From: Flavobacterium sp. I-STPP5a
GTDB lineage: Bacteria > Bacteroidota > Bacteroidia > Flavobacteriales > Flavobacteriaceae
Reading direction: 5' to 3'
DNA length: 64,000 bases
Assembly: GCF_009764685.1 (NCBI RefSeq)
Contig: NZ_VHLM01000055.1
Coordinates: forward strand, 1 to 64,000
The translations under genes and the position numbers were made by a program. This document shows positions 1 through 7,074 of the stretch, piece by piece. The first letter of the stretch is position 1. The number at the start of each line of letters is the position of its first letter. The notes under the pieces were generated by a model. The model had not been told where the DNA came from. It made no database searches and saw only the letters and a program-made list of their open reading frames with translations.

Positions 1-477
1 TTGCTGAAAATGGGGATTGGATCTTGATAAAGTATGTGTGGCATCAACAATAATTGACTTGGAGCGGATGATACCTTTTTCGATAGCGATGACTACCGTT
101 TTGTTTATCAACAGATTTAATAAATCGGTATCTTTTAAACGTAGTTTTCTAAATTTTGTCAACGAACTAGAATTGATAACATCTTCTTCTGGATTCATAT
201 CTAAAAAATATTTAAAAGACATATCATATTGAGAACGTTCCACTACATCAACATCGGAAACAGTGTAAATTGTTTTAAGAAGTAAATACTTAAACATACG
301 AACAGGGCTTTCTGCCATACGACCATTAGTAGTACAGTATTTGTTTAACAACTCATCATAAATAAAGGAAAAATCAATTAAATCATTGATTTTTCTCAGA
401 ATGTTATTCTTTGGAATAATTAAATCATATAAAGAAGAATGTTCACTGAACTGTATTGATTGCTGTTGTACTAACAT
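1..477 (-). CDS. IS1182-family transposase, N-terminal part (cut by window edge)
   Basis: The reading frame opens at an ATG at 477 and stays open to base 1, giving about 159 residues, so the gene continues outside the window. The translated start (MLVQQQSIQFSEHSSLYDLI) and the stretches RMAESPVRMFKYLLLK, SLTKFRKLRL and SIIVDATHT match the N-terminal DUF772 region and the first catalytic Asp region of IS1182-type DDE transposases. It would catalyse cut-and-paste movement of its element. The outer end of the IS probably lies between about 549 and 620, but with only one end visible the terminal repeats cannot be defined. It is the only mobile DNA seen in the window. Family assignment is confident. 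Whether the element is intact is unknown. Confidence 0.85.
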   Translation of the reverse strand, partial: MLVQQQSIQFSEHSSLYDLIIPKNNILRKINDLIDFSFIYDELLNKYCTTNGRMAESPVRMFKYLLLKTIYTVSDVDVVERSQYDMSFKYFLDMNPEEDVINSSSLTKFRKLRLKDTDLLNLLINKTVVIAIEKGIIRSKSIIVDATHTLSRSNPHFQQ

Positions 478-512
478 CTAAAAGCTCTTATAATTACAGC
501 TAAATATACCAA

Positions 513-548
513 AAAAGGAGTAGAAATACTAAGCTTTCTACTCCTTTT
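513..548. terminator. Bidirectional terminator-like hairpin before the transposase
   Basis: A perfect 14-bp inverted repeat (AAAAGGAGTAGAAA, 8-nt loop, then its complement) is flanked by A-runs and T-runs, so it could terminate transcription in either direction. It lies between the end of the redox gene group and the transposase start. It could therefore stop read-through into the transposase. Confidence 0.7.
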
Positions 549-626
549 ATTTATCAATTTATTCGAAAAAAGACTTTTTCAGTGCCCTCCTAAAAAGCGT
601 GCGTTATATTCTTATTTTAGTATTGA

Positions 627-887
627 TTACTTATCAATAGAACCTAAAACTCGTTTCATGAAGGAGTTTAAAGCTTCTTTTTTCTCAGTGCCATTTTTAA
701 CAAGTTTGTGGACTTCTAAAGCACCATACATATTCGATATTAGCTCACCAATTACATCCAATTCTTCATCTTTTAAAGATGGAATTTCAGTCATTGACTC
801 AAGAACGTCAATAGTTTCAATTATAAAGTCTTCGTCATTTTCTTCAATAAACTGAGTTAAATGCTTTATTACAGGTAGTTTCATTTG
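627..887 (-). CDS. DUF6952-type small acidic protein
   Basis: An 86-residue acidic protein beginning MKLPVIKHLTQFIEEND. It is predicted to be all-helical, with no signal peptide, membrane segment or catalytic motif. An upstream ATG at 968 would add 27 residues, but that stretch lies in an AT-rich palindromic spacer, so I chose the ATG at 887. It is the last gene of a co-directional group with thioredoxin and peroxiredoxin, an arrangement I recall from Flavobacteriaceae. A redox-stress role is inferred from context only. The molecular function is unknown. Confidence 0.7.
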   Translation of the reverse strand, partial: QMKLPVIKHLTQFIEENDEDFIIETIDVLESMTEIPSLKDEELDVIGELISNMYGALEVHKLVKNGTEKKEALNSFMKRVLGSIDK

Positions 888-994
888 TTTTAAGTTTAAA
901 GTTTGGGTTTTTAACAGTTTAAGGTTTTGAATTGCATTTACATTAAACTTATTTACAAAGTAGAGCAACTTTAAACTTTAAACTAAAAAAATAA
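888..994. repeat. Quasi-palindromic intergenic element (thioredoxin/DUF6952)
   Basis: The spacer contains AGTTTAAAGTTT (893-904) and its exact complement AAACTTTAAACT (973-984), with further degenerate TTTAA units between them. The phrase GAGCAACTTTAAAC at its right end recurs in the hisB-hisH spacer. Confidence 0.6.
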
Positions 995-1303
995 TTACAC
1001 TATTTCGTTTACCAATTCGTTTAAAACTTCAGCTTTATTAGTTTGAGTTTCGTTTACCAATTGTCCGTTTACAAATGTTGCAAATGTTGGTAAATTGCTC
1101 ACGTTAGCTAGTTTTCTTGATTCTGGAAAGTTTTCAGCATCAACAAGAGCGAAAGTTATAGTTTCGTTTTCCAAAGCTAATTTCTTAAACTTAGGCTTCA
1201 TGATACGACAATTTCCACACCAAGAAGCAGAAAATTGAACTACTACTTTTTCGTCTTTTGCAATTAAATCTTTAAGCGTATCATCGGTTAATTCGATTAA
1301 CAT
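995..1303 (-). CDS. Thioredoxin family protein
   Basis: A 102-residue thioredoxin-fold protein with the redox motif WCGNC at residues 28-32 and the cis-proline loop NLPTF. It has no signal peptide, so it acts in the cytoplasm as a dithiol-disulfide reductant. The central residues Gly-Asn replace the usual Gly-Pro, which I recall in flavobacterial paralogs and which may shift redox potential. The start is set at the ATG at 1303 because the upstream extension reads through a poly-A run. It lies downstream of a 2-Cys peroxiredoxin and is likely its electron donor. DUF6952 follows. Confidence 0.9.
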   Translation of the reverse strand: MLIELTDDTLKDLIAKDEKVVVQFSASWCGNCRIMKPKFKKLALENETITFALVDAENFPESRKLANVSNLPTFATFVNGQLVNETQTNKAEVLNELVNEIV

Positions 1304-1428
1304 AAGTTTTTTTTTTTTAGGTTTAAAGAGGCAAAGGTTCAAAGGATAAGATTTTTAGGACTCCATGAATTTGAGCAACAAAAAACCTTTGATGCTTAGA
1401 ACCTTGAACCTTTGTATCTTTATTTAAA
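1304..1428. repeat. Quasi-palindromic intergenic element (peroxiredoxin/thioredoxin)
   Basis: CAAAGGTTCAA (1332-1342) is complementary to TTGAACCTTTG (1404-1414), and further degenerate AAAGGTT-like units lie inside. GAGCAAC sits near the middle, as in other such spacers in this window. Confidence 0.6.
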
Positions 1429-2067
1429 TTAGTTTAAACTCAAGTACTCAGCAGTACTAATTCTATCAGCACTCATTGCTTCTTTACCAGCTTCCCAGTT
1501 AGCAGGACATACTTCACCTTTTTCTTGTATGTGAGTGTAAGCATCTACCATACGTAAGTATTCGTTTACGTTACGGCCAAGTGGCATATCGTTAACACTT
1601 TCGTGGAAAATTTTACCAGTCTCGTCAATCAAATAAGTAGCTCTGTAAGTAACATTTGATCCTTCAATAATGATAGAATCAGTTTCTTCGCTGTATCCAG
1701 TTGACTCAATATCTAAAATACCTAAAATGTTAGAAAGGTTTCTGTTTGTGTCAGCAAGAATTGGATAAGTTACACCTTCAATTCCACCATTGTTTTTTGG
1801 TGTGTTCAACCATGCAAAATGCACTTCGTTAGTATCGCAAGATGCACCAATTACAATTGTATTTCTTTTTTCAAATTCAGGTAATGCTGCTTGAAAAGCG
1901 TGTAATTCAGTTGGACAAACAAAAGTAAAATCTTTTGGATACCAAAACAACAATACTTTTTTGTTGTTGTTTGTAGCTTCTTCAAAAATATTTATTTTTA
2001 AATTATCACCCATTTCAGAGATGGCGTCTACTGCAATACTTGGAAATTTTTTACCTACTAATGACAT
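1429..2067 (-). CDS. 2-Cys peroxiredoxin (AhpC/Prx1 type)
   Basis: A 212-residue peroxiredoxin that reduces hydrogen peroxide and organic peroxides in the cytoplasm. The peroxidatic cysteine is C51 in FVCPTE and the resolving cysteine is C187 in GEVCPANWE, so it is a typical dimeric 2-Cys enzyme. The conserved YPKDFTF stretch precedes the active site. A clear -7 promoter box lies about 35 bp upstream of the ATG, so transcription probably starts here and continues into thioredoxin and DUF6952. The pairing with thioredoxin suggests thioredoxin-dependent rather than AhpF-dependent recycling. The exact subfamily (AhpC or Prx1) is not resolved. Confidence 0.93.
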   Translation of the reverse strand: MSLVGKKFPSIAVDAISEMGDNLKINIFEEATNNNKKVLLFWYPKDFTFVCPTELHAFQAALPEFEKRNTIVIGASCDTNEVHFAWLNTPKNNGGIEGVTYPILADTNRNLSNILGILDIESTGYSEETDSIIIEGSNVTYRATYLIDETGKIFHESVNDMPLGRNVNEYLRMVDAYTHIQEKGEVCPANWEAGKEAMSADRISTAEYLSLN

Positions 2068-2101
2068 TTTATTTACTTTTAAGTTGTTTTATTTGATGGT
2101 G

Positions 2102-2109
2102 CAAAAGTA
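2102..2109 (-). promoter_or_regulatory. -7 box of peroxiredoxin promoter
   Basis: On the minus strand this reads TACTTTTG, an exact TAnnTTTG box. A TTTG 14 nt upstream is closer than the usual -33 spacing. Confidence 0.65.
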
Positions 2110-2193
2110 GTCATACTTTGTAACAAATAAAACGCTCAATGATTATAAATGTTTATTGATTGATAAGGATTTCTTATGATATGAAATTTAAAT

Positions 2194-3816
2194 TTATAAC
2201 ATGTTAATTTTTACGGGAAGTGTACCTTTACTCTTGTCATTATTCAAAAGCTGCTTAGCAGTAATTTCCTGAAATTCTTTAAAATCTTGGTACGTGTGCA
2301 CTAAACCTTTTGCTTTTTTTAAGTTGGGTATAATTTGTAGAGCATAAGGATTTCCAAAGGTGTACACAAAACAGTTTTTATTTTGGAGCAATTCACTTAA
2401 AAAATGTAAAACCGAATCTTCGATTTCAAAATTATGCAAAGGTTTTGCTTTCGGTACAAAAAGAGCGATCAAAACCGTTTCAAATGCATTCAATTGACTT
2501 TTTAAAACTTCTAAATTATTATTATTATTATTATTATTATTAGCGGTGTAATAGAAATTTGAAGTCGGCAATTCGGATTCTAAAGTTTCGAAAAAATAAT
2601 TATTGGCCTCTTTGTAAATACTTACTTTGGCTAAACCATTCTTTTTTTGTGCTTCAAAAATGGAATTTGTATTGTCCGAATCTATTAAAGTTGTTATGCT
2701 CTTTTGGGCAATTTTAGAATTTAAGTCGGATGTTTTATTAAAATCAAAATCGACTGTATTATTGATATCTATTTGATTATCAATATCAAGAATCCCAACT
2801 TTTTCTTTACACTGCATGATGCGATCAAAACTTGCATTGATTCTTTCAAGAGATGCATTTTTTACAATTTCATCTATACCTTCGGCTACGTTTTCAGCAA
2901 AACACAATACATCATTTCCCGCGTGAAAAGCTTCCCATTCTAGTTGTCCTTTTTTTTCATATAATTTAGAAACACTGTGCATGTTTAAAGCATCTGATAT
3001 TACGAGACCCTTATATCCTAATTCCTTTCGCAAAAGTGTTTCGATTATGTTTTTTGAAAGTGTAGCTGATGTATTCTGGTTTTCGTTCCAAGACCGCACT
3101 GCTAAATGACCAATCATTATAGAATCGACGTTATTTTTAATTCCTTCTATAAAAGGTACTAATTCATTTTCCATCAATTCTTCTCGTGATTCTTGCAGTA
3201 CCGGTAATCCTAAATGTGAATCTACGCTAGTATTTCCGTGACCTGGAAAATGTTTAAGACAACCTAATACACCCGCGTCAGTAAGGCCTTGTAAATAAGC
3301 AACAGCAAAATCAGCTACTTTAATTTTGTCTTCGCCAAAAGATCTATATCCAATCACAGGATTGTTGGGATTGTTATTAACATCAGCCAATGGCGCTAAA
3401 TTGTAATGAATTCCTACTGATTTTAAGTCTAATCCTATTTGTTTACCAACTTGGTAAACCAAATCAATTTCGCTATCTGGCAAAGCGCCAAGCGTAATGG
3501 CATATGGATATTGAGGTGTTTTTTCTACACGCATGGCTAGTCCCCACTCAGCATCTATGCTCATTAAAAGTGGAGTAGAGGCACATTTTTGATAGCGGAC
3601 AATCAATTCTTGTAATCGAATGGCGCTATCATCGTTGAACTCTATTTTTTTATTCGATTCGTAATTTGTTGCAGCACTAGCACGACTGTGAAAAAAAGTC
3701 AGTCCGCCAATGTTGTATTTTTTGATAAGAGACTCCATTTCTTGAATGTGCTCTTCGCTGTCATTGATAAAAACAGCTGGAAAGAAAAATTGACCTACTT
3801 TTTGTTCTAATGTCAT
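2194..3816 (-). CDS. Glycoside hydrolase family 3, NagZ-like beta-N-acetylglucosaminidase
   Basis: A 540-residue GH3 enzyme. KHFPGHG (188-194) followed by the Asp-Ser-His general acid/base dyad (199-201) is the NagZ signature, and the nucleophile is D275 in VISDALNM. There is no signal peptide, so it should act in the cytoplasm, removing GlcNAc from anhydro-muropeptides. It lies downstream of an AmpG-like permease and a GHL10 hydrolase in the same direction, which supports a peptidoglycan-recycling role. The C-terminal part after about residue 340 is less conserved and includes a run of nine Asn around residues 425-434 encoded by a pure AAT repeat. Confidence 0.88.
   Translation of the reverse strand: MTLEQKVGQFFFPAVFINDSEEHIQEMESLIKKYNIGGLTFFHSRASAATNYESNKKIEFNDDSAIRLQELIVRYQKCASTPLLMSIDAEWGLAMRVEKTPQYPYAITLGALPDSEIDLVYQVGKQIGLDLKSVGIHYNLAPLADVNNNPNNPVIGYRSFGEDKIKVADFAVAYLQGLTDAGVLGCLKHFPGHGNTSVDSHLGLPVLQESREELMENELVPFIEGIKNNVDSIMIGHLAVRSWNENQNTSATLSKNIIETLLRKELGYKGLVISDALNMHSVSKLYEKKGQLEWEAFHAGNDVLCFAENVAEGIDEIVKNASLERINASFDRIMQCKEKVGILDIDNQIDINNTVDFDFNKTSDLNSKIAQKSITTLIDSDNTNSIFEAQKKNGLAKVSIYKEANNYFFETLESELPTSNFYYTANNNNNNNNNLEVLKSQLNAFETVLIALFVPKAKPLHNFEIEDSVLHFLSELLQNKNCFVYTFGNPYALQIIPNLKKAKGLVHTYQDFKEFQEITAKQLLNNDKSKGTLPVKINML
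2515..2541. repeat. Trinucleotide microsatellite (ATT)9 inside a coding gene
   Basis: Nine uninterrupted ATT units on the plus strand encode nine Asn residues (AAT codons) in the NagZ-like protein. Unit gain or loss would change length without a frameshift. Confidence 0.95.
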
Positions 3817-3843
3817 TTTGAAAGGAATATGTCGCTAATTTTA

Positions 3844-3964
3844 AACATATAAGTCATATAAATTAAATCATATAGAATAAATAATTACATTAAACAGATT
3901 GTATAAAAACAGTCATTTTAAGAAAGTCTTACCTACTTAAAGGAACTTATATGAGTTATATGTT
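3844..3964. repeat. Quasi-palindromic intergenic element (ampG-like/nagZ-like)
   Basis: AACATATAAGTCATATAA (3844-3861) is complementary at 17 of 18 positions to TTATATGAGTTATATGTT (3947-3964), with about 85 nt between the arms. It separates two co-directional genes. Confidence 0.75.
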
Positions 3965-3973
3965 AAAAAAAAG

Positions 3974-5299
3974 CTAGTTTGTTTTTTCTTGTTCTGATTT
4001 CTTACCAAAATCCTTTGGAAAAATTAAATATCTAGACAAAATGATTCCTGGAATGGTTGCCAAAAACACCCAAATAAAGAAATTGCCATACCCGAGATAT
4101 TCTTGGATATAACCACTTAACATTCCTGGAAGCATCATTCCTAGTGCCATAAAACCTGTAGCAATAGAATAATGTGAAGTTTTTGATTCTCCCTCAGCAA
4201 CATAAATTAAGTACATCATAAAAGCTGCAAAACCTATACCATAGCCTAATTGTTCAATTATAACCACAGCAGTGATATACGGATTAAAGGACCAATCAAT
4301 AGTAAAAAGATTCAAGTCTAAATAAAGGTTAATTAGTGTAGTAGGTTGAAAATGAGCTAGCAATACAAATCCAATAATAGGCAAGTGCATGATTAAAATC
4401 ATAGGCAACATACAAAAGCCTAATCCTTTTTTTGAAATAGCAATTCCACCTAGTATTCCTCCAATTGTAAGGGCTATTAATCCAAAAGTGCCGTAAATAA
4501 GTCCTACATTTTCGGTAGTTAATTCAAGTCCACCTACTGTTTTTTTATCTACTAAAAAAGGAGTGAGCATTTTAAGAAGTTGAGATTCTCCCAGCCTAAA
4601 TAAAAGGATGAAAGAAAGAATTAAGCCGATTTGTTTCTTTCTAAAAAAACTAGCAAAAACGGTGCTGAAATTCTTTTCTTCTTTTACTACAGTTTCTAGT
4701 GTTAATTCTTTTTTTGGTGTAGCAAAATAATTATAGACAGTCAAGAAAACCATTACCAATCCTACGAAAATCATTGTATAGGACCATGCTTTTTGTGTAT
4801 TAGCATAGTGTTGCTCTAGATAACCTGCAAGCAAAATAATCAATCCATTTCCTGTAAGCATGGAAGCTCTGTAAAAAGTACTTCTAATTCCTAGGAAAAA
4901 AGACTGCTGGTCTTTGCTCAATGCTAGCATGTAAAATCCATCACTTGCCACATCATTAGAAGCTGATGCAAATGCAGCTACCCAAAATATAGCAAGACTA
5001 AGTAAGAAAAATTGGCTTGTAGGGATAATAAAACCAACAAGTAAGAAAGCAATGGAGATAAAAAATTGCATGCTTAAAAACCATTTTCTTTTGGTTCCAT
5101 GCAAGTCAATAAACGGGCTCCATAATGGTTTAATTACCCATGGTAAATAAAGTAAACTTGTGTAGAGGCCAATGTCTTCATTACTAATGCCTAAGTTTTT
5201 GTACATCAATACAGAAACGGAAATAATAATTACATAAGGAAATCCCGATGCGAAGTTTAAAAGCGGTATCCAATACCAAGGTTTATTATCTGTTTTCAT
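3974..5299 (-). CDS. AmpG-like muropeptide permease (MFS)
   Basis: A 441-residue major-facilitator protein with about 12 membrane helices. The N-terminal region with FASGFPYVII and PWVIKPLWSPFID resembles AmpG, the inner-membrane importer of GlcNAc-anhydroMurNAc peptides. The gene starts 13 nt after the upstream GHL10 hydrolase, so the two are co-transcribed, and the NagZ-like gene follows. Context makes muropeptide uptake the best guess. General MFS sugar transport cannot be excluded. Confidence 0.82.
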   Translation of the reverse strand: MKTDNKPWYWIPLLNFASGFPYVIIISVSVLMYKNLGISNEDIGLYTSLLYLPWVIKPLWSPFIDLHGTKRKWFLSMQFFISIAFLLVGFIIPTSQFFLLSLAIFWVAAFASASNDVASDGFYMLALSKDQQSFFLGIRSTFYRASMLTGNGLIILLAGYLEQHYANTQKAWSYTMIFVGLVMVFLTVYNYFATPKKELTLETVVKEEKNFSTVFASFFRKKQIGLILSFILLFRLGESQLLKMLTPFLVDKKTVGGLELTTENVGLIYGTFGLIALTIGGILGGIAISKKGLGFCMLPMILIMHLPIIGFVLLAHFQPTTLINLYLDLNLFTIDWSFNPYITAVVIIEQLGYGIGFAAFMMYLIYVAEGESKTSHYSIATGFMALGMMLPGMLSGYIQEYLGYGNFFIWVFLATIPGIILSRYLIFPKDFGKKSEQEKTN

Positions 5300-5312
5300 G
5301 TTTTTTAGAATA

Positions 5313-6848
5313 TTATTGTTCCGATAATCTTACAAGGGTTGGTTCACTTTCATTACCGAAATAGTCTATAAAAGTTACTGCACAGGTTTTGTTTTTATGC
5401 AGTTTATAAGTTGGTACAAATAATTGAAGTATTTCTAAATTTTCAATTAATGCTACTTTATCTATAATATGACTTGCATCATTGATGTCAATTTTAGCAT
5501 TGGCCGAAGAGCCGTAAATTACAACATAGCGCATTTTTGCCGTAGTAGGGTATACAATTTGAAATCCAGAAGCAATAACATTACTAAAAGTAGCTTGTAC
5601 AACAGGAATAACGTCATTTTTTTTAATAGCAGCTGGAACCACAGTAGGTAAGGCTGGGTATTTATATTGGTTTTGTGCTAGTAGATTTGTAATATTTTGA
5701 TTTTTATTTACAAATGACTTGGCGCTGAAAAAAGCATTTCCTTGCACATTTTTATACGTTCTTGTTAGGTCAATTTGATTGGGTAATTCATTGGGATTAT
5801 TCCATTTTTTATCAGAATCTGCGTTGACTTTATAACTGCTATTTCCGATGTAAATGGCTGTGTTTTTTGAATTCTCAGACCACCAGCCTAACAGTTTTGC
5901 ATACGATGCTTTAGGATGATCAATGCTCCAATACAATTGAGGAATAATGTAATCAATCCATTTTTGATCCATCCAAGCCAGAGGATCGGCAAATAAATCA
6001 TCATAATTGGTTTGACCCGCTTCGGTATCAGAACCTTTTGGATCAACTGATTTGTTGCGCCATACGCCAAAAGGACTTATGCCAAATTGAACCCAAGGTT
6101 TATTTTTCTTGATAGCAACAGCTACATCTTTTACAAAAGTGTTCACGTTAGAGCGTCTCCAGTCTTCAAGTTTCATTCCGTTTCCATACTTCGAATAAGA
6201 AGCACTATCATTAAAGGCTTCTCCAGGAATTCGGTAAGGATAGAAATAATCATCAAAATGGATGGCATCAATATCATAATTTGCTACTACTTCATTTACC
6301 ACATTCAATAAATGTGCTTGTACTTCTGGTAAAGCAGGGTTATAATAGATTTTACCACCATATTTTATCATCCACTCAGGATGTTTAAAATAATCGTGCT
6401 CAGAACTTAAAATTTGGGTGTTGTAATCCATAGTCGCTCTGTATGGATTTAACCACGCGTGAAATTCAAAACCTCTGGTGTGTGCTTCTGTAATCATCCA
6501 TTGAAGTGCATCGTAGTAAGGATTTGGAGCTTTTCCCTCTTTTCCTGTTAGAAAACGTGACCATGGAGCTAGTTTTGTCGGATAAAAAGCATCGCCTACA
6601 CTTCTTATTTGCACAATAACAGCATTGTAGTTCAATTTTTTATAAGTGTTTAACAATTCAAGATAATCAGCTTTTTGTTTTGCAACTCCATCATTTCCAG
6701 CTTTAGGCCAGTCTATATTTACTACAGTAGCTATCCATACAGCTCTAAATTCATTTTTTGGATGCAGAGACGGCGATTGCGCTATACCGTTTGTAAAATA
6801 AAGGAATAAAAGAATTGTGAGAAATAAGAGGTTTTTATGGGTCTTCAT
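5313..6848 (-). CDS. Exported GHL10-family (DUF187) glycosyl hydrolase-like protein
   Basis: A 511-residue protein with an N-terminal Sec signal peptide (hydrophobic LLFLTILLFLYF, cleavage near GIAQ). Residues about 33-350 form a GHL10 TIM-barrel domain (PF02638): EFRAVWIATV, NAVIVQIRSVGDAFYP, HAWLNPYR and AIHFDDYFYPY carry acidic residues on predicted barrel strands. A C-terminal beta-rich domain follows (about 390-511). It heads an operon with an AmpG-like permease and a NagZ-like hydrolase, so it probably trims peptidoglycan fragments in the periplasm. The exact bond cleaved is not known from sequence. Confidence 0.85.
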   Translation of the reverse strand: MKTHKNLLFLTILLFLYFTNGIAQSPSLHPKNEFRAVWIATVVNIDWPKAGNDGVAKQKADYLELLNTYKKLNYNAVIVQIRSVGDAFYPTKLAPWSRFLTGKEGKAPNPYYDALQWMITEAHTRGFEFHAWLNPYRATMDYNTQILSSEHDYFKHPEWMIKYGGKIYYNPALPEVQAHLLNVVNEVVANYDIDAIHFDDYFYPYRIPGEAFNDSASYSKYGNGMKLEDWRRSNVNTFVKDVAVAIKKNKPWVQFGISPFGVWRNKSVDPKGSDTEAGQTNYDDLFADPLAWMDQKWIDYIIPQLYWSIDHPKASYAKLLGWWSENSKNTAIYIGNSSYKVNADSDKKWNNPNELPNQIDLTRTYKNVQGNAFFSAKSFVNKNQNITNLLAQNQYKYPALPTVVPAAIKKNDVIPVVQATFSNVIASGFQIVYPTTAKMRYVVIYGSSANAKIDINDASHIIDKVALIENLEILQLFVPTYKLHKNKTCAVTFIDYFGNESEPTLVRLSEQ

Positions 6849-6871
6849 TAAAGTCTAATCGTTTTAATTTT

Positions 6872-6879
6872 CAAAAATA
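6872..6879 (-). promoter_or_regulatory. -7 box for the peptidoglycan-salvage operon
   Basis: Minus-strand TATTTTTG lies 23 nt before the GHL10 ATG. No clear -33 TTTG is visible. Confidence 0.5.
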
Positions 6880-7014
6880 GTTTTTTTAGTGAAATAGAAG
6901 GCTAAATTTTTAAATATTCACTAATACAACATCGCAATTTATAGGCCAAAATTAGAACTTCATTCTTCATCTTTCAAATTAAGATTCTAAATTGTTCTTT
7001 TATCTTTTTTATTT

Positions 7015-7048
7015 TTTGGTTTAAAACCAAGTGATATTTTTATATTTG
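7015..7048 (+). promoter_or_regulatory. Bacteroidota promoter of the hydroxyacid dehydrogenase gene
   Basis: TTTG at 7015-7018 and TATATTTG at 7041-7048 are separated by 22 nt, close to the -33/-7 consensus. The ATG follows 26 nt later. Confidence 0.7.
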
Positions 7049-7074
7049 TAAATTAACAAATTTAGTACTTATAG

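Noticed and set aside
995-1303. Thioredoxin with CGNC instead of CGPC as a defective enzyme
   Set aside because: Both cysteines and the cis-Pro loop are intact. The substituted proline varies in functional paralogs.
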